NCBI GenBank assembly: GCA_934561175.1
Contig: CAKTFW010000057.1
Coordinates: 1 to 5,102 of the forward strand
Reading direction: 5' to 3'
Length of the DNA: 5,102 nt
DNA from: an uncultured Oscillospiraceae bacterium
Lineage (GTDB): Bacteria; Bacillota; Clostridia; Oscillospirales; Oscillospiraceae
Shown: one piece after another, positions 1-4,267 of the stretch
Position numbering within the stretch: the first letter of the stretch is position 1
How the letters are laid out: each line of letters starts with the position of its first letter
Position numbers and translations under genes: made by a program
The notes under the pieces: generated by a model
What the model saw: the letters and a program-made list of their open reading frames with translations, nothing else
Database searches by the model: none
Told to the model about the DNA's origin: nothing

Positions 1-315
1 GAACAACACTTTCCCGCTGTTGTTCACAATGACGACTCTGGTCAGGTTCAAGTCTTCCAGCTGCTGCATTACCTGCTCTGCGCCATCTGCAGAGATCGCG
101 TCCATTCCGGAAAAAGCGGATACGACAATCTGCGCCTTACTCCGCATTGCCGCCTCTTTAGACTGAAAGACCACATTGCTCGCCGCATTGGTAATGAACA
201 GGTTCAGAATGATCAGCAGCAGCAGCATAATCACCATGTACAGCGCTGCATAACGCAGAAGAATGCTCTGCAGCAGTCTGGAACCTCTCCACTCACGCCT
301 TAAAATAGTAGCCAA
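1..315 (-). CDS. Sensor histidine kinase, N-terminal fragment (runs off left edge)
   Basis: This is the first part of a membrane sensor kinase, the likely partner of the response regulator just upstream on the same strand. Read leftward, the frame gives a short basic stretch (RREWRGSR), then a long hydrophobic segment (about 20 residues around ALYMVIMLLLLIILNLF), then the start of an extracytoplasmic domain ending in VVIVNNSGKVLF at the window edge. The last stretch looks like a PAS/Cache-type sensor strand. The HAMP, dimerisation and ATPase domains must lie beyond position 1. The start is uncertain. The frame is closed by a stop just upstream, and the only usual start codon is TTG at 315-313, overlapping the regulator by 23 bases with GGGGAG directly against it. 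A CTG at 276-274 has a better-spaced GGAGAGG (290-284), and the first ATG (237-235) lies inside the membrane helix. The kinase call rests on context and topology, because no catalytic motif is visible. Confidence 0.72.
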   Translation of the reverse strand, partial: MATILRREWRGSRLLQSILLRYAALYMVIMLLLLIILNLFITNAASNVVFQSKEAAMRSKAQIVVSAFSGMDAISADGAEQVMQQLEDLNLTRVVIVNNSGKVLF

Positions 316-973
316 CTCCCCACTTGGTCATAATGTGTTCCGGAGATGCAGGGTCGGTTTCCAGCTTTTCCCGCAGACGGCGAATGTGGACATCCACCGT
401 CCGGATATCGCTCTGGAAATCGTAGCCCCAAACCGTGTTCAGCAGGGCTTCCCGACTGTAAACCCGGCCGGGGTTCTGCATCAGAAGCGTGATGACATCA
501 AATTCCTTTGCGGTTAAATCAACGGGAACACCATCCTTGGTTGCACTGCGCTGTTCTGCGTCAATTGAAATGTCCCCGTATGTCAGTGCCTGATTGCGCT
601 TCGGCTCCCGTTCCGCAGTACGGCGCAGCAGCGCGCGAATCCGCGCTTTCAATTCCAGAATATTGAAGGGCTTTGTCATATAGTCGTCCGCGCCATAATC
701 AAACCCCATCAATTTGTCCATATCGTCCGCCTTGGCTGTCAGCATAATAATTGGCACATCAGAGAATTCCCGAATGGCTCTGCAGGCTTCCAGACCATCC
801 ATACGCGGCATCATCAAATCCAGGATAATCAGATCGACATGCTCCTGCTTTGCTTTTTCCACAGCCTCGACACCATCGCAGCCAGTAATTACGGTATATC
901 CATCATTTTCCAGATTAAAGCGAATTCCCTTTACGATTACGCTCTCATCGTCCACAACCAGGATTTTCTTCAT
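293..973 (-). CDS. OmpR/PhoB-family response regulator, WalR-like
   Basis: A 226-residue two-component response regulator, full length for its family. The N-terminal receiver domain (about 1-118) shows the acidic pair D8-D9, the phospho-acceptor D52 in LILDLMMPRMDG, the switch T79 and the conserved K101 in MTKPF. The C-terminal winged-helix DNA-binding domain (about 130-226) has the typical TVDVHIRRLREKLE recognition helix and ends in GVGYYF. The C-terminal half (REALLNTVWGYDF) resembles WalR/YycF, the cell-wall homeostasis regulator of Firmicutes. PhoP/PhoB relatives look similar, so no symbol is given. The start is firm: AAGGAGG at 986-980 sits six bases before the ATG. The ATG overlaps the stop of the upstream ComEA-like gene as ATGA, and the stop codon lies inside the 5' end of the kinase frame, so the three genes form one leftward operon. 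Its targets cannot be read from this window. Confidence 0.95.
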   Translation of the reverse strand: MKKILVVDDESVIVKGIRFNLENDGYTVITGCDGVEAVEKAKQEHVDLIILDLMMPRMDGLEACRAIREFSDVPIIMLTAKADDMDKLMGFDYGADDYMTKPFNILELKARIRALLRRTAEREPKRNQALTYGDISIDAEQRSATKDGVPVDLTAKEFDVITLLMQNPGRVYSREALLNTVWGYDFQSDIRTVDVHIRRLREKLETDPASPEHIMTKWGVGYYFKA

Positions 974-1380
974 GTAGTTCCTCCTTCAAGGGTGATCAGT
1001 GCACTGATCTGTGTAAATTTCTTTTCGCCAATTCCCGAAACATCCATAATTTCTTCCACCGATGCAAATCCGTTATGCGCCTCGCGGTAAGCGATAATCC
1101 GCTCTGCCAGCACTTCTCCGATTCCAGGAAGCGTTGCCAGCTCTTCCGCTGTGGCACGATTGATATCAATTTTCTCGTCTGGTGTTGACGACACCGCATC
1201 AGCTGGTTCGGTATCATTCGGTTGTTCCGGCACTGCTTCCGATTCTTCCCGCACTGCAGCGCCCGGCTGCAGAATGGTCACCGTCGGATCGGTATGGCCC
1301 AGACGGTATCCGCCAAGAAATGCCAGAAACAGCAGAGTGAGCAGCAGAACTGCAAGCTCCGTCCGCGTTAATTTCGTCAT
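970..1380 (-). CDS. comEA: ComEA-like membrane-anchored helix-hairpin-helix protein
   Basis: A 136-residue protein with a short cytoplasmic N-terminus, one hydrophobic anchor (about residues 9-24, LAVLLLTLLFLAFLGGY), a Glu/Pro/Asp-rich spacer (about 40-68), and a C-terminal double helix-hairpin-helix domain (about 71-133). The two hairpins are marked by LPGIG (84-88) and VSGIG (114-118), and the domain opens with INRATAEEL, a ComEA-family signature. ComEA proteins bind double-stranded DNA outside the membrane and pass it to the ComEC channel during natural transformation. No comEC is visible here, so a role in uptake is inferred from family only. The start is set at the ATG at 1380, preceded by AGAGGAGG with six bases between. 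A GTG eight codons upstream would bury this ribosome binding site in the coding region and is unlikely. It is the first gene of the leftward operon, and its stop overlaps the regulator start as ATGA. Confidence 0.88.
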   Translation of the reverse strand: MTKLTRTELAVLLLTLLFLAFLGGYRLGHTDPTVTILQPGAAVREESEAVPEQPNDTEPADAVSSTPDEKIDINRATAEELATLPGIGEVLAERIIAYREAHNGFASVEEIMDVSGIGEKKFTQISALITLEGGTT

Positions 1381-1386
1381 TCCGCG

Positions 1387-1394
1387 CCTCCTCT
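1387..1394 (-). promoter_or_regulatory. Ribosome binding site deciding the comEA-like start
   Basis: AGAGGAGG on the minus strand, six bases before the ATG at 1380-1378. This strong match supports that ATG over the in-frame GTG at 1404-1402, which has no comparable site upstream. Confidence 0.85.
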
Positions 1395-1397
1395 GGA

Positions 1398-1427
1398 TTG
1401 ACACCGGAATTTATCATTTGGTATAAT
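1398..1427 (+). promoter_or_regulatory. Rightward consensus promoter for the carboxypeptidase operon
   Basis: A perfect -35 TTGACA (1398-1403) and a perfect -10 TATAAT (1422-1427) are separated by 18 bases, with TG one base before the -10 (1419-1420) making an extended -10. Transcription should begin near 1434, giving a leader of about 70 bases before the ATG at 1507. The -35 lies only 17 bases upstream of the divergent ComEA-like start codon. No experimental start site is known to me. Confidence 0.85.
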
Positions 1428-1445
1428 TAAAAAAATCATGTTCGT

Positions 1446-1475
1446 ATTATAACATATATTCTCAGGAATCGGCAA
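1446..1475 (-). promoter_or_regulatory. Leftward promoter for the comEA-like / regulator / kinase operon
   Basis: On the minus strand, TATAAT at 1451-1446 has an upstream TG (1454-1453), making an extended -10. An 18-base spacer separates it from TTGCCG (1475-1470), a four-of-six match to the -35 consensus. Transcription should begin near 1439, leaving about 59 bases before the ATG at 1380. The -35 hexamer lies inside the left arm of a perfect palindrome (1468-1488), so a protein bound there could block or modulate this promoter. Confidence 0.68.
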
Positions 1476-1488
1476 TGCTGTTGCCGAT
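1468..1488. promoter_or_regulatory. Perfect 8-bp palindrome: candidate operator or leader hairpin
   Basis: ATCGGCAA (1468-1475) and TTGCCGAT (1481-1488) are exact reverse complements around the five-base spacer TGCTG. The left arm covers the leftward -35. In the rightward transcript the site lies about 35-55 bases after the predicted start, and it would fold as a hairpin ending eight bases before the carboxypeptidase ribosome binding site (GGAG at 1496-1499). Its core CGGCAA-N5-TTGCCG recurs at 1569-1585. It may act as DNA, as RNA, or both. Confidence 0.6.
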
Positions 1489-1506
1489 CAGATTTGGAGC
1501 GAAACC

Positions 1507-2874
1507 ATGAAATTTTTTAGGATCAAGATTCATTTTGCGGTATTTCTTCTGCTTCTGTCGATGCTCTGCGGCAATATGCTTGCCGCAGAGCCCATCGCCA
1601 GCGGGCAGCCGCTGGCGATGGCGGCCGACGACGATTATACCGTCGCAGCAAAAGCGGCCATTTTGGTCGAGCGTTCCACCGGAGAAGTGATTTTTGCACA
1701 AAACGCTGATGAGCAGGTCTATCCCGCCAGTTTGACCAAAATCATGACCTGCCTGCTGACGCTTGAAAACGGGAATCTGACCGATACCGTCACCGTTTCC
1801 GAATCTGCCATGAAAGGCCTGGATGCAGCTGGCAGCACTGCAGGTCTGCAGGTCGGTGAACAGATCAGCGTGGAAAACCTGCTCTACTGCATGATGATTT
1901 CTTCTGCCAACGAGGCCTGTAATATTGCAGCAGAATATGTGGCAGGCTCTATTGACGCCTTTGTCGATTTGATGAATCAGCGTGCGCAGGAGCTTGGCTG
2001 TACCGGCACACACTTCGCCAATCCGCACGGACTGCACGACGACAACCACTATACTACCGCGCGAGATCTGGCCAAGATTGCCGCTGCAGCGCTTGACAAT
2101 CGTACTTTCTACAACATCTGCACAACGACCGATTATACTGTTCCTGCCACCAACCTTTCCGGTCCGCGACAGCTGCACACAACCAACTATCTGGTTTCTG
2201 ACTCTGTCACTTCCGACTATTTTTACGCCCGCGCAAAGGGGGTAAAAACAGGTTACACCAGCAAGGCCGGCCGGTGCCTGATTACCACCGCAACGGATGG
2301 CAACCTCTCTCTGCTGAGTGTTCTCTGCGGCGCAGATACCAAAGTGATGGATTCCGGAGACCTTGTGTTGGAGAGCTTCCCGGAAACAAAAAAACTCTGT
2401 GAGTATGCATTCGATCATTTCGATTTCGCAACAGTGCTCGATGCCAAAACACCCGCTGCGCAGATTCCGGTCGCTGTAGCAAAGGATGCGGAAAGTGTTG
2501 TTGTCTCACCGACAGACAGCATCACGAAAATTCTTCCGGTAGACTATGATGAATCCCTTTTGAAAACTGAAGTCCACCTGAACAATCCGGACGGCGTGGA
2601 CGCGCCGATTTCTGCCGGTCAGATACTCGGTACAATTACCGTCACTTATGCCGGGGCAGAACTTGGCACCGTTTCGCTCGCGGCAATTACCGATGTAGAA
2701 CGCTCTGAGTTTCTCTACTATAATCGTGCAGTCCAGAACTTTTTCCATAACTATTGGGCGCTTTGGATCATTCTGATCGTGCTCCTATTCGTATTTCTGT
2801 TTATTCTCCGCTATATTCTGATCAACCGTGCCCGGCGCCGTCGGGCTGCGCAAAGAAGGAGGCGTTCTAAATGA
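1507..2874 (+). CDS. Serine-type D-Ala-D-Ala carboxypeptidase (peptidase S11, low-molecular-weight PBP)
   Basis: A 455-residue secreted, membrane-anchored enzyme that removes the terminal D-Ala from peptidoglycan pentapeptides outside the cell. All three penicillin-binding motifs are present: S75-L-T-K78 (nucleophile S75, general base K78), S133-A-N135, and K247-T-G249. The signal peptide is a basic start followed by a hydrophobic core (about 10-20). Cleavage could fall after LAA27 or after MAA40. A C-terminal beta-rich domain (about 305-395, PBP5_C-like) is followed by a strong transmembrane helix (about 416-437) and a tail with nine arginines (R441-R453). E. coli PBP5 instead uses an amphipathic helix, so this anchor is of the clostridial type. 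GGAG at 1496-1499, seven bases before the ATG, supports the start. The codons for residues 19-39 form two perfect hairpins. The stop overlaps the next gene as ATGA. A DacF or DacA name is possible but unproven. Confidence 0.95.
   Translation: MKFFRIKIHFAVFLLLLSMLCGNMLAAEPIASGQPLAMAADDDYTVAAKAAILVERSTGEVIFAQNADEQVYPASLTKIMTCLLTLENGNLTDTVTVSESAMKGLDAAGSTAGLQVGEQISVENLLYCMMISSANEACNIAAEYVAGSIDAFVDLMNQRAQELGCTGTHFANPHGLHDDNHYTTARDLAKIAAAALDNRTFYNICTTTDYTVPATNLSGPRQLHTTNYLVSDSVTSDYFYARAKGVKTGYTSKAGRCLITTATDGNLSLLSVLCGADTKVMDSGDLVLESFPETKKLCEYAFDHFDFATVLDAKTPAAQIPVAVAKDAESVVVSPTDSITKILPVDYDESLLKTEVHLNNPDGVDAPISAGQILGTITVTYAGAELGTVSLAAITDVERSEFLYYNRAVQNFFHNYWALWIILIVLLFVFLFILRYILINRARRRRAAQRRRRSK
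1563..1591 (+). repeat. Perfect 12-bp inverted repeat (hairpin A) in the signal-peptide coding region
   Basis: GCTCTGCGGCAA (1563-1574) and TTGCCGCAGAGC (1580-1591) pair exactly around the loop TATGC. The element covers codons 19-29 of the carboxypeptidase and touches hairpin B with no base between. It contains the core CGGCAA-N5-TTGCCG (1569-1585), identical in arms and spacer length to the leader palindrome. There is no T tract, so it is not an ordinary terminator. Confidence 0.85.
1592..1621 (+). repeat. Perfect 13-bp inverted repeat (hairpin B), abutting hairpin A
   Basis: CCATCGCCAGCGG (1592-1604) and CCGCTGGCGATGG (1609-1621) pair exactly around the tetraloop GCAG. The stem is GC-rich and should be very stable in mRNA. 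It encodes about residues 29-39 of the carboxypeptidase, between two possible signal-peptidase sites. Its arms are unrelated in sequence to hairpin A. Confidence 0.85.
2856..2862 (+). promoter_or_regulatory. Ribosome binding site of the uracil-DNA glycosylase gene
   Basis: AAGGAGG, eight bases before the ATG at 2871, lies inside the arginine-rich last codons of the carboxypeptidase, where its AGG codon encodes one of the tail arginines. It fixes the start that overlaps the upstream stop. Confidence 0.8.
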
Positions 2875-3440
2875 GCCAGTCCTGGGAGGAACTGCAGGCA
2901 GCCTGTTTGGCATGTCAAAAATGCCAGCTCTGCCAAACCCGCACCAATGTTGTCTTTGGCGTCGGCCCGCACAACGCTGAAGTGATGTTTGTCGGCGAGG
3001 GTCCAGGGCAAAATGAGGATCTGCAGGGAGAACCCTTCGTCGGCGCTGCCGGAAAACTGTTGGACGAAATGCTGTGCATCATTGATCTTGGTCGCCACAA
3101 CTGTTATATCGCCAACATCGTAAAATGCCGTCCTCCCATGAATCGCGATCCACAGGCCGAAGAGCAGGACGCCTGTATCGGCTATCTGGAGCAACAGATT
3201 GCGCTGCTCCAGCCCAAAATCATCATCTGTCTCGGCAGAATTGCCGCAAAACGGCTGATTTCCGATAACTTTCGGATCACACGGGAGCATGGCAGCTGGG
3301 TTGAAAAAAACGGGATTTTAATGACCGCCATGTATCACCCTTCCGCCCTGCTGCGTGCACCGGAAAAGCGACCGGAGACTTTTCGGGATTTGTTGTCAAT
3401 CCGCGAAAAAGTGCAAGCGATCTGCACGCATACGCCGTAA
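2871..3440 (+). CDS. Family 4 uracil-DNA glycosylase (4Fe-4S)
   Basis: A 189-residue DNA repair enzyme that cuts uracil from DNA to start base excision repair in the cytoplasm. The four cysteines expected to hold the iron-sulfur cluster are present as C15, C18, C86 (in NIVKCRPP) and C102, with spacing that matches the Thermus family 4 enzyme as I recall it. C12 and C21 flank the first pair and are extra. The active-site loop GEGPGQNED (42-50) and EPFVGAAGKLL (54-64), and the late motif HPSALLR (156-162), are all family features. Length is normal. The start ATG overlaps the carboxypeptidase stop as ATGA and has AAGGAGG eight bases upstream, so it is the second gene of the rightward operon and probably translationally coupled. 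SPO1 DNA polymerase N-terminal-like proteins share this fold but usually carry the same annotation. Confidence 0.94.
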   Translation: MSQSWEELQAACLACQKCQLCQTRTNVVFGVGPHNAEVMFVGEGPGQNEDLQGEPFVGAAGKLLDEMLCIIDLGRHNCYIANIVKCRPPMNRDPQAEEQDACIGYLEQQIALLQPKIIICLGRIAAKRLISDNFRITREHGSWVEKNGILMTAMYHPSALLRAPEKRPETFRDLLSIREKVQAICTHTP

Positions 3441-3470
3441 TCGCTACTCTTGATTTTTCCATATCAACTC

Positions 3471-3511
3471 AAAATGGGAGGTGTGACTAGTAAAGTCACA
3501 CCTCCCATTTT
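3471..3511. terminator. Bidirectional intrinsic terminator between convergent operons
   Basis: A perfect 18-bp stem, left arm 3471-3488 and right arm 3494-3511, closes around the five-base loop AGTAA. Each arm ends in an A4/T4 run, so on either strand the stem finishes in four U residues. It lies 30 bases after the glycosylase stop and 11 bases after the gatD stop, as expected for a terminator shared by converging genes. The U tract is short and is part of the stem, so efficiency may differ by direction. Confidence 0.88.
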
Positions 3512-3522
3512 CACATCCTAAT

Positions 3523-4254
3523 TTATTGTTTTTGCAGACGCGTATCCATATAAGTATGAGCAGCCAATTCCAGCGTATCGTCCAGCGGCGGCAACTCCAC
3601 TGTCCCATATTTTTCCTCCAGCGCTGTTTTCAGAATATAATCGCAGAGCACCGGATTTTTGGGAAGCAGGCAACCATGGCTATAAGTCGCAAAGACATTC
3701 TTATACCGAGCACCTTCTTTTCCGTCTTCTCCGTTGTTGCCGTGTCCTGCCAAAACAGAACCGATCGGCCGCAGGCCGCTGCCGAGATAAGTTTTTCCGG
3801 AATGATTTTCAAATCCAACGATATGCAGTCCCGGAATTTCATCACAAGTGAACGCATAATTGCCGATCATGCGTTCTTTCTGCCCAATGGTGTACAAATC
3901 CAGTGCGCCGGTAAATTCACACTCATTTCCATCCCAGGTCTTATAGGAATGGCCAAGCATCTGATACCCGCCGCAGATCGCAAGGAAGGTCTTTCCGCTC
4001 TCAATAGCGGCCTTGATTTCCGCTGTCTTCTCGCCTGCGAGATCTTCCAGCAAAACCTCCTGCTCAAAATCCTGACCGCCGCCAATAAAGAACAGGTCAA
4101 ACTCCGCTGCGTGCAGCGCCTCCCCCACCGTCACATTTGTGACTGTAACCGAAATTCCGCGCCACTCCAATCTTTTCTTCATACAGGTCACATTGCCGCG
4201 GTCGCCATAGAGGTTCAACACATCCGGATAAAGGTGACAGATTTTCAGTTCCAT
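3523..4254 (-). CDS. gatD: GatD, glutamine amidotransferase subunit of lipid II isoglutaminyl synthase
   Basis: A 243-residue class I glutamine amidotransferase of the CobB/CobQ-like type. It releases ammonia from glutamine and hands it to MurT, which amidates the D-Glu of the lipid II stem peptide at the inner face of the membrane. The nucleophile is C94 in LAICGGYQMLG, at the same number as in Staphylococcus aureus GatD, and the catalytic histidine is H193 in YSHGCLLP. The N-terminal YGDRGN (16-21) and FFIGGGQD (55-62) stretches are family signatures, and R128 sits where the S. aureus protein has an important arginine (from memory). The start is the ATG at 4254, with GGGGGAG (4267-4261) six bases upstream. 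A longer frame from 4293 would overlap murT and bypass this site. It follows murT by 13 bases, the same order as in S. aureus. Confidence 0.95.
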   Translation of the reverse strand: MELKICHLYPDVLNLYGDRGNVTCMKKRLEWRGISVTVTNVTVGEALHAAEFDLFFIGGGQDFEQEVLLEDLAGEKTAEIKAAIESGKTFLAICGGYQMLGHSYKTWDGNECEFTGALDLYTIGQKERMIGNYAFTCDEIPGLHIVGFENHSGKTYLGSGLRPIGSVLAGHGNNGEDGKEGARYKNVFATYSHGCLLPKNPVLCDYILKTALEEKYGTVELPPLDDTLELAAHTYMDTRLQKQ

Positions 4255-4260
4255 GGTATG

Positions 4261-4267
4261 CTCCCCC
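4261..4267 (-). promoter_or_regulatory. Ribosome binding site deciding the gatD start
   Basis: GGGGGAG on the minus strand, six bases before the ATG at 4254-4252 and directly after the murT stop. It excludes the 13-codon-longer alternative start at 4293. Confidence 0.8.

Noticed and set aside
970..1404. Longer ComEA-like start at GTG 1404
   Set aside because: It would place the strong AGAGGAGG site inside the coding region, and its extra residues (SIQRRRG) are partly the translation of that site.
1563..1621. Reading the tandem hairpins as a transcription terminator or IS end
   Set aside because: No T tract follows, an open gene continues through them, and there is no transposase or target duplication nearby.
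2321..2340. Short palindrome near TCTGCGGCGCAGA in the carboxypeptidase
   Set aside because: Only 5-6 pairs with a tiny loop, expected by chance in GC-rich coding sequence, although it resembles part of hairpin A.
1462..2418. Long 318-codon open frame antisense to the carboxypeptidase
   Set aside because: It lies opposite a gene with complete catalytic motifs, has no recognisable domain, and shows Cys/His/Gly-rich composition typical of the complement of a coding strand. It also has no ribosome site.
3750..3780. CGGCC-GCA-GGCCG inverted repeat within gatD
   Set aside because: A five-base stem in coding sequence is within chance expectation.
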